From Serpens gallinarum (GTDB lineage: Bacteria > Pseudomonadota > Gammaproteobacteria > Pseudomonadales > Pseudomonadaceae), in contig NZ_JACSQG010000003.1 of the NCBI RefSeq assembly GCF_014836765.1, positions 186,001 through 250,000 of the forward strand: DNA of 64,000 bases, given 5' to 3'. Position 1 is the stretch's first letter, and the number at the start of each line of letters is the position of its first letter. The position numbers and the translations under genes were made by a program. The notes beneath the pieces are model-generated. The model ran no database searches, was not told the origin of the DNA, and worked only from the letters and a program-made list of their open reading frames with translations. Positions 29,282 to 38,734 of this stretch are shown here, one piece after another.

Positions 29282-29752
29282 TCAGGCCTCTTGGGCGGCG
29301 AGGGTTTTCTTGAGTTCGTCCTTGCGGCTTTTCATCTCCAGACCCAACTCATCCAGACGGGCTTTATCGAAGAGTTTCTGGGCTTGCGGGAACAGCTCCC
29401 CTTCCTCCTCTTCAATGTGGTGCTCCAGCAACTCCTTGAGCACCTTGAGCCGCCCGGTGAACGGAATGCTGCCCGGGTCGGTATTCAGCAGATCTGGGAG
29501 CACCAGGGAGTCGACCGTGCGATGCTCCTCCTTGGCTTCGGCCGCCATGACCGCCTCTTCCTTGCCTCCCGCCTGGGTGTAGGCTGGGTAGAAGATTTCC
29601 TCTTCGAGGGTGGTGTGTATCTGTAATTCGAGCTGCAGTTTCTGCAGCATTTCCGCGCGACTTTTTACCGCGCGCTCAGTGGTTTTTTCAAGACGATCAA
29701 GCAGCTCGCGAACTGTTTCGTGATCTTGTTTGAGCAGGTCGAGGGCATTCAT
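29282..29752 (-). CDS. hemerythrin-domain (HHE) protein
   Basis: A 156-residue four-helix protein of the HHE/hemerythrin class, which binds a di-iron site and may sense or bind O2, NO or iron. Likely ligands are His11 (DHE), His46 and Glu50 (HTTLEEE), His77 (EEHRT), His111/His112 (EHHIEEEE) with nearby Glu. The C-terminal 25 residues are lysine-rich. It lies 132 bases downstream of the metallothionein gene on the same strand. The ligand and role cannot be read from sequence. Confidence 0.9.
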   Translation of the reverse strand: MNALDLLKQDHETVRELLDRLEKTTERAVKSRAEMLQKLQLELQIHTTLEEEIFYPAYTQAGGKEEAVMAAEAKEEHRTVDSLVLPDLLNTDPGSIPFTGRLKVLKELLEHHIEEEEGELFPQAQKLFDKARLDELGLEMKSRKDELKKTLAAQEA

Positions 29753-29884
29753 GGTGGCATCCTTGGGCTGATCCGGTTTGTTTAAAGCAGACCCGGCGGG
29801 GCTTGCTTGGTTCTGGCCTTTGGATTAATGGCGCGGACGCGAATGACATGCGCCGCCAAGCGGCGGCGCTGTGCTCACGGGATG

Positions 29885-30067
29885 TCAAAGCCCCGCCGTG
29901 GGCGCTTGCACACTGGTTTCGCAGTGGCAGTTACCGCTGGGGCACGGCGCTCCGTTCGGATGGCGGTCAGCGCAGGCCTGGCTGCAAAACTGCTGGCCGT
30001 CCCGGCTGACCGCATTTCCCGAAACGTCACAGGTGCAACCGGGGCAGGCGCACTTGGATTCAGCCAT
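29885..30067 (-). CDS. bmtA: bacterial metallothionein
   Basis: A 60-residue cytoplasmic metal-binding protein. Nine cysteines (6, 8, 11, 13, 28, 32, 42, 48, 50) and histidines 36 and 49 follow the BmtA/SmtA pattern, with blocks CACPGCTC, FCSQACADRHPNG and GNCHCE. It should bind zinc, cadmium or copper. The ATG at 30067 has a GAGGATT ribosome site; a longer in-frame extension to 30271 is rejected because it is not metallothionein-like. The C-terminal tail is short and Ala/Pro-rich. PAO1, from memory, carries its metallothionein in the same gene neighbourhood (PA2140). Confidence 0.95.
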   Translation of the reverse strand: MAESKCACPGCTCDVSGNAVSRDGQQFCSQACADRHPNGAPCPSGNCHCETSVQAPTAGL

Positions 30068-30295
30068 GGTGTTAATCCTCCTACTAAACGCTTGGGTAAG
30101 TGCAGGCGTATACCAATGGAATGGAGATTTATGTACGAGTTCCAGAGTTCTTCCAAACGGCTGAAAACGTGCCGTCTGCATGTTTTTCTGAACCCTCCCC
30201 GATAAAGACGAGTCCTTTAAAGGAGCCAGCGCGCTGCTGCACCTTAGTTGCATGAGTTGCATGGCGCACACCCTTCATCTACAGGAGATCGATCG

Positions 30296-30802
30296 ATGCC
30301 TATTACCACGCTGCTCCGCTCGTTTTTTTTCACAGCACTGATCGCCGCGGTTCCGGCTGCTTGGGCGGCGGATGAAATTCGCGCCCAAGATTTCGTCGAT
30401 CAGGCATCTGCTGCTGGTGTGGCCGAAATTGAATCGGCCCGAATGGCCCTGCAAAAGAGCCAGTCGCCTGAAGTGCACAACTTTGCGGAACAAATGATCA
30501 AAGATCACACCAAGGCCAATGAAGATTTGAAAGAGCTGGCTATGAACAAGCAATTGGAGGTAGCCAGCGAAGCGGACCTGATGAACAAGGCCAAGGCGAT
30601 GATCCTGGAAATGCGCGAAGGTGAATCCTTTGATCAAGCCTACGCCAACAATCAAGTCAAAGCCCATGAACAGGTGATTGAACTCTTTACGCGTGCATCA
30701 CAAGGCAGCAATGATAGCGATGTGCAGAAGTTTGCCGAAGATCGACTTCCCGAACTGAAAGAGCATTTGGAAATGGCCAAAAAACTGGCCACCGGTAATT
30801 AA
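30296..30802 (+). CDS. periplasmic DUF4142 protein
   Basis: A 168-residue secreted protein. Residues 1-25 are a signal peptide ending AAWA before ADEIRAQDFV. The mature part is all-helical with DUF4142 features (FVDQASAAGVAEIESARMAL, FAEQMIKDHTKANEDL and VIELFTRASQG). The family is ferritin-like in predicted fold but its function is not established. CAGGAGATC at 30282-30290 is the ribosome site. It is divergent from metallothionein across 228 bases and is followed by a hairpin at 30808-30841. Confidence 0.87.
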   Translation: MPITTLLRSFFFTALIAAVPAAWAADEIRAQDFVDQASAAGVAEIESARMALQKSQSPEVHNFAEQMIKDHTKANEDLKELAMNKQLEVASEADLMNKAKAMILEMREGESFDQAYANNQVKAHEQVIELFTRASQGSNDSDVQKFAEDRLPELKEHLEMAKKLATGN

Positions 30803-30807
30803 GCGGA

Positions 30808-30841
30808 GTGGCAGGCTGGCCATTACTCGGCCACCTGCCAC
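30808..30841. repeat. strong hairpin after the DUF4142 gene
   Basis: GTGGCAGG (30808-30815) pairs with CCTGCCAC (30834-30841), with an inner GGCC/GGCC pairing (30818-30821 with 29-32 of the same block) around ATTACTC. There is no T tract, so it is a transcript-protecting or rho-assisted end rather than a classical terminator. Confidence 0.6.
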
Positions 30842-31009
30842 ACCGGCCTGTCGGCTTGCAAAGCGCAAACCTTGCCAAGGGCCCACCGTGCAAAATGCAA
30901 GTATCGATTTAACATTCACCCTGTTAAATCAGGTACTTGCATGGCTCGCGAATTGGAACGAATAGTGCTTGTACTGAAGGGATCTCAACCCACATCAGGA
31001 ACGGATGAG

Positions 31010-31306
31010 ATGAGCGCATCAGAGAGTCCCGTCGATTACCTGATCAAGGAACTCGCCAAGGATTACACGATAAAAAGCGAATTCCGGCCCGATTCAGCCT
31101 TGGTATTATCCTTGAGCCGCCGCACGGACGGCTGTCACGTACTACATAGGGTCATCACCGCTGCGGAGCTTAAATCCCCGGTTCTTATTAATGATGTACT
31201 CGAGCGAATGCGTCGCGATCTATTTGTCCAGCAAGGGCCGCTACAACAGAGTCAGATTGGTTATTTTCGAAAAAAACTGCATTTACCTTACTTTAAAGCT
31301 CTTTAG
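31010..31306 (+). CDS. DUF3509 family protein
   Basis: A 98-residue protein of a small family I know mainly from Pseudomonas (DUF3509), function unknown. The core FRPDSALVLSLSRRTDGCHV, then LHRVITAAELKSP and LERMRRDLFVQQG, is characteristic. Two starts compete: 31010, with AGGA nine bases upstream and normal family length, is preferred; 30941 would add 23 residues. A clear terminator follows directly. Confidence 0.75.
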   Translation: MSASESPVDYLIKELAKDYTIKSEFRPDSALVLSLSRRTDGCHVLHRVITAAELKSPVLINDVLERMRRDLFVQQGPLQQSQIGYFRKKLHLPYFKAL

Positions 31307-31313
31307 TTCTGAC

Positions 31314-31340
31314 AAAAGCGCCTAGCCGGGCGCTTTTTTT
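31314..31340 (+). terminator. rho-independent terminator after the DUF3509 gene
   Basis: AAAAGCGCC pairs with GGCGCTTTT around a TAGCCG loop, followed by a T run at 31334-31340. It begins eight bases after the stop codon. Confidence 0.88.
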
Positions 31341-31449
31341 CGTCTGGGCATTACCGCTGATCCTTCTTTGCGAACCTGCAGCCCGTGTGAGTGCCCCATC
31401 AGAAAGGATCTAGAGCAGGGATAAATGTTCCCTCACGCGGAGAAACCTA

Positions 31450-32616
31450 ATGCGAGCATTGACCTATCACGGCGCCCGCGATGTCCGGGTCGAAGATGTT
31501 CCCGATCCCAAACTGCTGCAGGCGGACGATATTATTCTTCGGGTTACCGCCACGGCGATCTGCGGTTCTGACTTGCACCTCTTTCACGGCAAGATTCCCG
31601 AAACCCGGGACGGCGATATCTTCGGCCATGAGTTCATGGGCATCGTCGAAGAAACTGGCAGCGCTGTGTCAGCCTTGAAAACCGGCGATCGGGTCATCGT
31701 GCCTTTCGTGATTGCCTGCGGTGACTGTTTTTTCTGTCAGCTGAATCTTTATGCCTCCTGCGAAACCACTAACCCAGGGCGTGGTGCGATCCTCAATAAA
31801 AAGCAGATCCCACCCGGAGCCGCTTTGTTTGGTTACAGCCACTTGTACGGCGGAATACCAGGTGGGCAAGCGGAGTTTGTGCGGGTGCCGAAGGCCAACA
31901 CCGGGCCGTTCAAGGTCCCCACGGCCCTGCCGGATGAACATGTTCTGTTCCTTACCGATATCCTCCCCACCGGTTATCAAGCCGTGCTCAATGCCGGAAT
32001 AGGTCCCGGCTCCAGTGTCGCTATCTACGGGGCGGGCCCGGTGGGCTTGATGAGCGCCGCCTGCGCGCGCCTGGTGGGCGCCGAGCAGATTTTCATGGTC
32101 GATCAGTTTGCCCATCGACTCGAGTTCGCCCGTGACGCTTATGGCGTAATCCCTGTCAACTTTGCCGATGACGACGACCCTGCAGCGACTATCATCGGAC
32201 AAACTGCCGGGCAGCGCGGTGTCGATGCCGCCATTGATGCCGTCGGCTTCGAGGCCAAGGGCAGCACCACCGAAACGGTTTTGTCCACGCTGAAGATCGA
32301 AACCAGTGTGGGCAAGGTGCTTCGTCAATGCATTGCCGCCGTACGACGTGGCGGCACCGTGAGTGTTCCTGGGGTGTATGCGGGTTACCTGCATGGGTTC
32401 CTGTTCGGTGATGCCTTCGACAAGGGCCTGACCTTCAAGATGGGGCAAACCCACGTACAGGCGCTGTTGCCGGAATTGCTTGAACACATCGAGCAAGGCC
32501 GACTGGCCCCCCATGCGATCATCTCCCATCGCCTGGCGTTGGAAGACGCCGCCGAAGGCTATGAAATGTTCGACAAGCATCAGAACGAATGCCGCAAGGT
32601 CATTCTGTTGCCATGA
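31450..32616 (+). CDS. zinc-dependent alcohol dehydrogenase
   Basis: A 388-residue medium-chain zinc dehydrogenase, substrate unknown. Cys38, His60 and Glu61 form the catalytic site; Cys90, 93, 96 and 104 hold the structural zinc; the cofactor motif is GAGPVG near residue 195. It lacks the C-terminal tail of the homologue at 2759-4078. The stop overlaps the next start as ATGA, so it is translationally coupled to a small membrane protein. The family includes glutathione-independent formaldehyde dehydrogenase-like enzymes. Confidence 0.88.
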   Translation: MRALTYHGARDVRVEDVPDPKLLQADDIILRVTATAICGSDLHLFHGKIPETRDGDIFGHEFMGIVEETGSAVSALKTGDRVIVPFVIACGDCFFCQLNLYASCETTNPGRGAILNKKQIPPGAALFGYSHLYGGIPGGQAEFVRVPKANTGPFKVPTALPDEHVLFLTDILPTGYQAVLNAGIGPGSSVAIYGAGPVGLMSAACARLVGAEQIFMVDQFAHRLEFARDAYGVIPVNFADDDDPAATIIGQTAGQRGVDAAIDAVGFEAKGSTTETVLSTLKIETSVGKVLRQCIAAVRRGGTVSVPGVYAGYLHGFLFGDAFDKGLTFKMGQTHVQALLPELLEHIEQGRLAPHAIISHRLALEDAAEGYEMFDKHQNECRKVILLP

Positions 32617-33146
32617 AACAACCCGAGCAGCGAGCCAGTGCCTCGCCACCCGACGAGTTCGTTTCGCGCAATTATCCGATCAACGATGAAATAGCCTTTC
32701 AGCGCAAGAGCTGGCGTTTTGAGCGCATCGGGTGGTTCTTGCTGGTCCTCATCGTGCTGCTTACCCTGCTCGGGTTGTTCTCCAAGGGGCCACTGAGTAC
32801 CGGTCACGTCAGCACTGCCGATGGCGCGTTGCGGGTCGAGTACCAGCGGTTTCAGCGCCATGGGGCGCACGGCCAATTGGTCGTTACCGTGCATGTCGCA
32901 CCGTCAAGCAGCGCCGCTGTGCGGTTCTCACCGCAACTGCTCGAAAACTTCACACTGGAAGGTATCTATCCCGAACCACTACACAGCTCCACGCAGCAAG
33001 GCGGTTTGTTGTTGGAGAGCCGTGCCGACACCCAGGGTGCCCTGAAATTTTATCTGGCATTGCGCCCCGAGGGGCTGGGCAGCATTCGGCAAAGCGTTCG
33101 CCTGAACGAGCAGACGGTGGAGTTTTTCCAATTCATCTACCCGTGA
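32613..33146 (+). CDS. single-pass membrane protein of unknown function
   Basis: A 177-residue protein that I do not recognise by name. Residues 1-40 are cytoplasmic and polar ([17 protein letters not shown]), one membrane helix lies at about 41-60 ([16 protein letters not shown]), and the remaining 115 residues would be periplasmic and beta-rich ([20 protein letters not shown]). The start overlaps the dehydrogenase stop (ATGA), and the YetF-like gene follows after 12 bases. Such tight packing suggests that the membrane pair works together, probably at the inner membrane. Confidence 0.75.
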   Translation: MKQPEQRASASPPDEFVSRNYPINDEIAFQRKSWRFERIGWFLLVLIVLLTLLGLFSKGPLSTGHVSTADGALRVEYQRFQRHGAHGQLVVTVHVAPSSSAAVRFSPQLLENFTLEGIYPEPLHSSTQQGGLLLESRADTQGALKFYLALRPEGLGSIRQSVRLNEQTVEFFQFIYP

Positions 33147-33158
33147 GGAGGACGCTGC

Positions 33159-33602
33159 ATGGATGCCGTATTGCGAGCCGCTGCCATCTATTTTGCCCTG
33201 CTGATCCTGTTCCGCGTGGCTGGACGGCGATCGCTGGCGGAAATTACCTCGTTCGATCTGATTCTATTGTTGATCATTGGCGAGGCGACCCAGCAAGCCT
33301 TGCTGGGCGACGATTTTTCGCTCACCAACGCCATTGTGGTGATCGTCACGCTGATCGCTATTGATGTCGGATTGTCCTTGCTCAAGTTACGCAGTCGCAA
33401 AATCGATTTATTACTGGATGGCGCGGCGACCATCATTGTTGAGGACGGGAAACCCATGAGGGGACGGATTGCTGAAGCGCGTCTGCAGGAAGCGGACATT
33501 TTGCAGGCTGCTCGCCAGGGTCAGGGATTGGAACGGATGGATCAGATCAAGTACGCCATTCTGGAAAAGAACGGCAAGATATCGATCATTCCTTATTCGT
33601 AA
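33159..33602 (+). CDS. DUF421/YetF-family membrane protein
   Basis: A 147-residue protein with three N-terminal membrane segments (6-20, about 30-48, 55-75) and a cytoplasmic YetF-type domain from about residue 80 (GRIAEARLQEADILQAARQG). Blocks FRVAGRRSLAEITSFDLILL and IIGEATQQALLGDD are family features. The family occurs in spore formers and pseudomonads; no molecular function is known. AGGAGG lies close upstream of the ATG. It is the last gene of the dehydrogenase-membrane protein-YetF operon and is followed by a terminator hairpin. Confidence 0.85.
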   Translation: MDAVLRAAAIYFALLILFRVAGRRSLAEITSFDLILLLIIGEATQQALLGDDFSLTNAIVVIVTLIAIDVGLSLLKLRSRKIDLLLDGAATIIVEDGKPMRGRIAEARLQEADILQAARQGQGLERMDQIKYAILEKNGKISIIPYS

Positions 33603-33605
33603 TGC

Positions 33606-33643
33606 AAAAGCCGCCGAGCGGAATCCGCGCGACGGCCTTCTTT
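33606..33643. terminator. bidirectional terminator hairpin
   Basis: AAAAGCCG...CGGCCTTCTTT: 33610-33621 pairs with 33625-33636 with minor mismatches around AAT. The flanking A and T runs allow use by both convergent genes (YetF-like and DUF2383). Confidence 0.7.
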
Positions 33644-33656
33644 GCTGAGTGGTCTA

Positions 33657-34121
33657 TCAACTGCGAGCGCGAGCAGCGTCACGCAATGCCTTGATCTGAT
33701 CGTGATTGCGCAGCACGCCGTCGTACTGGCGCTGGACCACGGCACGAATCTCCGCAGGCAGCGTTTTGTCCAGGGCATTGCGGTAGCTTTTCTTGGCGAC
33801 ATCCTCGCCACGCTCGCATTCGTTGAGGATCGCCTCTTCATCCTTGCCGGTGACCAGTGACTTGAGGTCAACCCAGCGCCGATGCAGATCGCCTGCGACA
33901 CTGGTACTGCTTTCCGGATCACCGCCCAACTGACGGACCAAACCCTGCAACTCTGCCGCCGCGGCGGCGCAATCCCGGGCGCGATTATTGAACAGCGTTT
34001 TCAGGTCCGCCCGTTGCACATCTTCGGCACACACTTTAAAACCGGCCTCACCATCCTTGCTGGTCTCAATCAGGTCGTTGAGTACGGAAATGACTTCTTT
34101 AGCATTTTCAGTAGTGATCAT
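33657..34121 (-). CDS. PA2169-type four-helix-bundle protein (DUF2383)
   Basis: A 154-residue all-helical protein of the DUF2383/PA2169-like family, predicted ferritin-like in shape. Blocks are VISVLNDLIETSKDGEAGFK, LVRQLGGDPESSTSVAGDLH and RAVVQRQYDGVLRNHDQIKA. Function is unknown; the family is often reported with stress-regulated genes. It is monocistronic, separated from the YetF-like gene by the shared terminator. Confidence 0.88.
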   Translation of the reverse strand: MITTENAKEVISVLNDLIETSKDGEAGFKVCAEDVQRADLKTLFNNRARDCAAAAAELQGLVRQLGGDPESSTSVAGDLHRRWVDLKSLVTGKDEEAILNECERGEDVAKKSYRNALDKTLPAEIRAVVQRQYDGVLRNHDQIKALRDAARARS

Positions 34122-34223
34122 ACGAAACGTCTCTCCCGGTATGGTCTTGGTAGGGGTTCCATTTCTTGACTGCCCGAACGGGTGCGGAATTCAGTTTTCA
34201 GGACTGGCGGTGCACAATCCGCT

Positions 34224-34979
34224 TCAGGGCGCCTGGATCAGACTCAGCCGTTCGCCCACCACCATCTCGGTCACCCAGTCCACCAGCAGCGTGGTATAGG
34301 CCTCTCTAGACACGTCTTCGCTCAGCGAGTGATCCGCGCCGTCGATAATCCGGTGCGTCAATGAATGCGTGCTCTGGAAAGCCGCCCGGTAACTCATGAT
34401 CGTTGCGTGGGGTACATGCTCGTCATGCTCGGACTCGACAATCAGCACATCGCCGCGAAATTCCGCACAGGCCCGCAAGGCGCGGTTGTCTTCCACCGGA
34501 ATCAGACGGCTGCGATAACGCGCCAGGTCGGCTTTGTCCAATTCCCGCTTGGGCGTCTGCCACTGGCTATCGCGATAGATCGCCGGCACGCGCAACGCCA
34601 GCCATTTGACTGGCCGCAGGCTGGTGAGGATCGCGGCCAGGTAACCGCCGTAGCTGGTGCCGACTACGGCCACCGCCTCCGTGTCGATGGCCGGATGAGC
34701 AAGCAGTCGGTCATAGGCGGCCAGCAAATCGCGCAGATTGTCCTCGCGCGAGACCTGTCCCAGTCGCGCCTCGGCTCCCGCATGGCCGCGCAAATCGAAC
34801 GTCAGGCACACACAGCCCAGCCCGGCAATTCCTTTGGCGCGGATCAGGTCACGCTGCTGACTCCCTCCCCAGCCGTGCACGAACAGCACCCCCGGCACCT
34901 TGGCCTTGGGGCTCAGGAAGGTCGCGTCCATGTGTTCGTTATCGATTTCGATACGGGTTTTCTCAGTTCTCGCCGTCAT
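34224..34979 (-). CDS. alpha/beta-hydrolase
   Basis: A 251-residue cytoplasmic serine hydrolase of unknown substrate. HGWGG (35-39) contributes the oxyanion hole, Ser109 in GTSYGG is the nucleophile, Asp in ESEHDEHVP and His in GADHSLSED complete the triad. The ATG at 34979 is preferred to a TTG nine bases upstream. It overlaps the DUF3182 gene by 17 bases, so the two are coupled and may act on the same metabolite. Confidence 0.85.
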   Translation of the reverse strand: MTARTEKTRIEIDNEHMDATFLSPKAKVPGVLFVHGWGGSQQRDLIRAKGIAGLGCVCLTFDLRGHAGAEARLGQVSREDNLRDLLAAYDRLLAHPAIDTEAVAVVGTSYGGYLAAILTSLRPVKWLALRVPAIYRDSQWQTPKRELDKADLARYRSRLIPVEDNRALRACAEFRGDVLIVESEHDEHVPHATIMSYRAAFQSTHSLTHRIIDGADHSLSEDVSREAYTTLLVDWVTEMVVGERLSLIQAP

Positions 34980-36075
34980 AGGGTTCAACCATTGCGTATT
35001 TGATCAGGAAGCCCAATTCCTCGTCGTGTCCGCGAAACACCTCGATGGCGTTGGCTGGCAGCACCTTGTCATGAAAGATTTCGAACGAGGAGGCGCGCAC
35101 CACTTGCAGCAACGGATTATCGATGAATGCCTGCAGGGCACCCACTTCCGCACTGCTGGCCCCGCCCAGTCGCCAGGACTGCTCGAGCACTGCGTTGCGT
35201 GTCTCGCCGCGGGCATCGGTGCCGCGAATCAGGTCGTAGTTGCGTCGCGAGGCGAAGAATGACGGGAAGGCTGCACTGACTGCGGCATCGAAAGCTCTGG
35301 CCTGCTCAATGCTCTGTTGCACCTGGCCGGCCAGGTCCAGTTGCAGCAAACGCGGGTAATCCCCGCGCACCACTACCAGATCCGAGCCGCCATACATCTG
35401 AGCCCCCCGGCCATCTTCGGTTAGGTGCTGAGTACCGAAATAACTGAGCAGATGCTCGCCCACGCGGATTTGGCCAACGCTGTGGGTGCTGACATCGCTC
35501 AGCTCCTCTTCCAGCACGACACCTTCACTGAAGCGCGCCGCCACGTCCGGAGCGCCGATAAAAGGCTGGAAGGAATGCAGGTCTTTGAACACGCGCTGGT
35601 CACGCCCGCCACTGGCCTGTACAGGTTTGAAGCGCAACGGGCCCGTCGCCAGCAGTGTGCGGGCGGCACGTTCTGCATCCTGTGGCGAAAACACGGTAAA
35701 GCCCCTGAGGACCAACCCGGCAATCTGCTCGGCAAAGCCCGGCACCCAGCCCGTGGGGGCGACAGCATCCTCCGACACCAGCGGATGGGTAATTGCCTTG
35801 GTGGCAATGAAAGCATGATCTACATAACCACCGAACAGATCGTCTGGCCCTTGCACATTCATTTCACGCGCTTGCTCGCGGCCGACGATGCAGCGGCTGG
35901 GCACCAGATAGCAGGGGCGGCCTGCATGTTGCTGGGGGTCGTAACGGCCGCCGTATTCGAGTCCCTGGATATCCGCCAACCAGCGCGCAAGGGTCTGTTG
36001 GGTTTCCACCCCATGCCGGGGCGCCTGGGGGTTGGGTGAATAGGTCAGCACCAAGCGCCGTTGCGTTTGTGCCAT
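34963..36075 (-). CDS. DUF3182 family protein
   Basis: A 370-residue protein of DUF3182, a family with no assigned reaction. Blocks such as GPLRFKPVQASGGRDQRVFK, GVVLEEELSD and HSVGQIRVGEHLLSYFGTQH resemble the nucleotide-binding region of ATP-grasp ligases, which is my inference. The ATG at 36075 (MAQTQRR) is preferred to an upstream in-frame codon at 36123. It is coupled with the downstream hydrolase and divergent from dcyD. Confidence 0.78.
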   Translation of the reverse strand: MAQTQRRLVLTYSPNPQAPRHGVETQQTLARWLADIQGLEYGGRYDPQQHAGRPCYLVPSRCIVGREQAREMNVQGPDDLFGGYVDHAFIATKAITHPLVSEDAVAPTGWVPGFAEQIAGLVLRGFTVFSPQDAERAARTLLATGPLRFKPVQASGGRDQRVFKDLHSFQPFIGAPDVAARFSEGVVLEEELSDVSTHSVGQIRVGEHLLSYFGTQHLTEDGRGAQMYGGSDLVVVRGDYPRLLQLDLAGQVQQSIEQARAFDAAVSAAFPSFFASRRNYDLIRGTDARGETRNAVLEQSWRLGGASSAEVGALQAFIDNPLLQVVRASSFEIFHDKVLPANAIEVFRGHDEELGFLIKYAMVEPYDGEN

Positions 36076-36243
36076 GGACGCCTCCTGATGAAGCAGTCGA
36101 ATCGCCCTGCGAACCGAGGGCATGGTCAGGTCGGCAGCATTCCCGCCGCTTAGTTTACGGACCCTGACAACCCCCGCTTTGTTCGTCGATTGGCTGCAAG
36201 CAGGTTCGCCAGTGCCTGCCTATATTCAAAGGCATCGGCGCTG

Positions 36244-37260
36244 ATGGACTTTCCCATGTCTTCACTTGATGCTCACCTGAGCCGCTTCACCCGTCTGGAT
36301 CTGATTCGAGTGGCCACCCCGCTGGAAAAACTCGAACGCTTATCCACTCACATGGGGCGCGATATCTGGATCAAGCGCGATGATCTGACGCCGCTGGCCA
36401 TGGGCGGCAACAAGGTACGTAAACTGGAATACCTGGCCGCCGATGCACTGCGCGCCGGCGCGGATACCCTGGTCACCGCCGGCGCCATTCAGTCCAATCA
36501 TGTCCGCCAGACAGCCGCGCTGGCCGCCCGACTGGGGCTGAGTTGCACGGCGCTGGTGGAAAACCCGATCGACAGCGCTGACCACAACTATTTGACCAAT
36601 GGCAATCGTTTGCTGCTCGACCTATTCAATGCCCAGGTCGAGCCAGTAGTTATGCTGGATCAGCCCGACGCGCAATTGCACACCCTCGCCGAACGGCTGC
36701 GCAGCAATGGCAAGCGCCCCTATGTGATCCCGGTGGGCGGCTCCAATGCGCTGGGCGCCCTGGGCTATGTCCGCGCCGGATTGGAACTCGCCGCACAGAT
36801 CGCTGCCAGTGGCCAGTCGTTTGCCGCCCTGGTGCTGGCCTCCGGTAGTGCCGGTACCCATGCCGGCCTGGCCCTGGCGCTGGCTTATACGTTTCCGCAG
36901 CTGCCGGTCATCGGCGTTACCGTGTCGCGACGCACCGAAGAGCAGCAACCCAAGGTGCAAAGCCTGCTGGAACGCTGCGCCGCCCTGCTGGGCGTCGAGC
37001 TGCCGGCCCGTTGCCAGGTAACACTCTGGGACGACTATTTCATCCCGCGCTACGGTGAGCCTAACGAGGCCACGTGGGCCGCAATCCGCCTGCTGGCAGG
37101 TATGGAGGGCGTCCTGCTCGACCCCGTGTATACCGGCAAGGCCATGGACGGACTGTTGGATGGCATCGGCCTGCAGCGCTTCGCTGACGGCCCGTTGCTG
37201 TTCCTGCACACCGGCGGTGCCCCTGCGCTGTTCGCCTATCACCCCGCAGTACTCGACTGA
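36244..37260 (+). CDS. dcyD: D-cysteine desulfhydrase
   Basis: A PLP enzyme that converts D-cysteine to pyruvate, ammonia and sulfide in the cytoplasm. The 338 residues match the ACC-deaminase-like fold; the PLP lysine is Lys57 in MGGNKVRK, with [14 protein letters not shown] and [11 protein letters not shown] downstream. ATGs at 36244 and 36256 are both possible and no ribosome site decides. It is followed after 22 bases by the cystine transporter genes, the same set as E. coli dcyD with tcyJ, tcyL and tcyN, which supports D-cysteine over ACC as substrate. Confidence 0.9.
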   Translation: MDFPMSSLDAHLSRFTRLDLIRVATPLEKLERLSTHMGRDIWIKRDDLTPLAMGGNKVRKLEYLAADALRAGADTLVTAGAIQSNHVRQTAALAARLGLSCTALVENPIDSADHNYLTNGNRLLLDLFNAQVEPVVMLDQPDAQLHTLAERLRSNGKRPYVIPVGGSNALGALGYVRAGLELAAQIAASGQSFAALVLASGSAGTHAGLALALAYTFPQLPVIGVTVSRRTEEQQPKVQSLLERCAALLGVELPARCQVTLWDDYFIPRYGEPNEATWAAIRLLAGMEGVLLDPVYTGKAMDGLLDGIGLQRFADGPLLFLHTGGAPALFAYHPAVLD

Positions 37261-37282
37261 CTTCCTTTGGATGGAGTGCGCC

Positions 37283-38068
37283 ATGAACCTGACCCTGTTT
37301 CGCGATTTTTTTCTCGTCCTGCTACTTGCCACCGGCTTCGCCGGCCAGGCCAGCGCCGGCGAACTGCTCAAGCAGATCCAGGCCAACGGCCAGATCCGCG
37401 TGGGCCTGGAAGGCACCTACCCGCCGTTCAGCTTTCAGGATGCCAATGGCCAGCTGGATGGTTTCGAAGTCGAATTCGCCCGAGCACTGGCCAAGGAACT
37501 GGGTGTGGAGGCGCAACTGCAGCCGACCAAATGGGATGGCATCCTTGCGGCGCTGGAATCCAAACGACTGGATGTGGTGATCAACCAGGTCACCATCAGC
37601 GAGGAGCGCAAGCAGAAATACGATTTCTCCACGCCCTATACGGTTTCCGGGGTGCAGGCGCTGGTGCGCAAGGGGCAAGAAGCACAATTCGCCTCGCCGC
37701 AGGATCTGGCCGGCAAGAAGGTCGGCGTCGGCCTGGGCACCAACTATGAACAGTGGCTGCGGGAAAACGTCCCGCAAGCCGATGTCCGCACCTATGACGA
37801 TGACCCCACCAAGTACCAGGACCTGCGGGTCGGCCGTATCGATGTCATTCTCATCGACCGCCTGGCCGCGTTCGAGCTGATCAAGCAGACCCGCGGCGAC
37901 TTGGCCATAACTGGCGAACCCTTCGCACGGCAGGAAGCCGGGATTGCCCTGCGCAAAGGCGAGCCGGAATTGCTGGCCGCACTCAACCAAGCCATCGACA
38001 CCTTGCGCGCCAATGGCACCCTGGCGACCTTGTCGAAGAAGTGGTTCGACGCTGACGTCACGCAATGA
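37283..38068 (+). CDS. tcyJ: cystine ABC transporter substrate-binding protein
   Basis: A 261-residue periplasmic binding protein of the polar amino-acid family. The signal peptide is residues 1-25 ending GQASA before GELL. Residues 36-80 hold the SBP motif (GLEGTYPPFSFQDANGQLDG, then FEVEFARALA). Cystine is assigned by context with dcyD and by similarity to TcyJ/FliY. The stop overlaps the permease start by four bases. Confidence 0.9.
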   Translation: MNLTLFRDFFLVLLLATGFAGQASAGELLKQIQANGQIRVGLEGTYPPFSFQDANGQLDGFEVEFARALAKELGVEAQLQPTKWDGILAALESKRLDVVINQVTISEERKQKYDFSTPYTVSGVQALVRKGQEAQFASPQDLAGKKVGVGLGTNYEQWLRENVPQADVRTYDDDPTKYQDLRVGRIDVILIDRLAAFELIKQTRGDLAITGEPFARQEAGIALRKGEPELLAALNQAIDTLRANGTLATLSKKWFDADVTQ

Positions 38069-38730
38069 TCGAGCCGTTGCAGCTGGTCTGGGATTCAGCG
38101 CCCTTTCTGCTTCGGGGCGCTGGCTACACCGTGTTTCTCAGCCTCGGCGGCATGTTCTTAGGGTTACTCCTCGGTTTTGTCCTGGCCTTGATGCGCCTGT
38201 CGCGCTTCAAGGCCCTGGCGTGGACTTCCCGCATCTACGTGTCGTTCATTCGCGGCACGCCGTTATTGGTGCAGCTGTTCATGATCTATTACGGGTTGCC
38301 GCAATTGGGCCTGCAACTCGATCCCCTCCCCTCGGCCTTGATCGGTTTTTCTCTGAATATGGCTGCGTATATCTCCGAGATTCTGCGCGGCGCCATCGCC
38401 TCGATCGATCGAGGCCAGTGGGAAGCGGCAGCCAGCATCGGCATGACCCCGGCACAGACCCTGCGCCGGGCAATCCTGCCTCAAGCCGCGCGCACTGCCT
38501 TGCCCCCGCTGGGCAACAGCTTCATCTCCCTGGTGAAAGATACCTCTCTGGCCGCCACCATCCAGGTGCCGGAGCTGTTTCGTCAGGCGCAACTGATCAC
38601 CGCGCGCACCTTCGAAATTTTCACCATGTACCTGGCTGCCGCCGTGATCTACTGGGTGCTCGCCACCTGTCTATCCAGCGTGCAGAACCGCCTGGAAGCC
38701 CGGGTCAACCGGCACAGTCGGGATACCTGA
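38065..38730 (+). CDS. tcyL: cystine ABC transporter permease
   Basis: A 221-residue inner-membrane permease of the HisMQ type with about five helices. The coupling EAA loop is visible ([20 protein letters not shown]). ATGA overlap with tcyJ and a four-base gap to tcyN show a compact operon. A single permease gene suggests a homodimer in the complex. Confidence 0.92.
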   Translation: MIEPLQLVWDSAPFLLRGAGYTVFLSLGGMFLGLLLGFVLALMRLSRFKALAWTSRIYVSFIRGTPLLVQLFMIYYGLPQLGLQLDPLPSALIGFSLNMAAYISEILRGAIASIDRGQWEAAASIGMTPAQTLRRAILPQAARTALPPLGNSFISLVKDTSLAATIQVPELFRQAQLITARTFEIFTMYLAAAVIYWVLATCLSSVQNRLEARVNRHSRDT

Positions 38731-38734
38731 CGCC

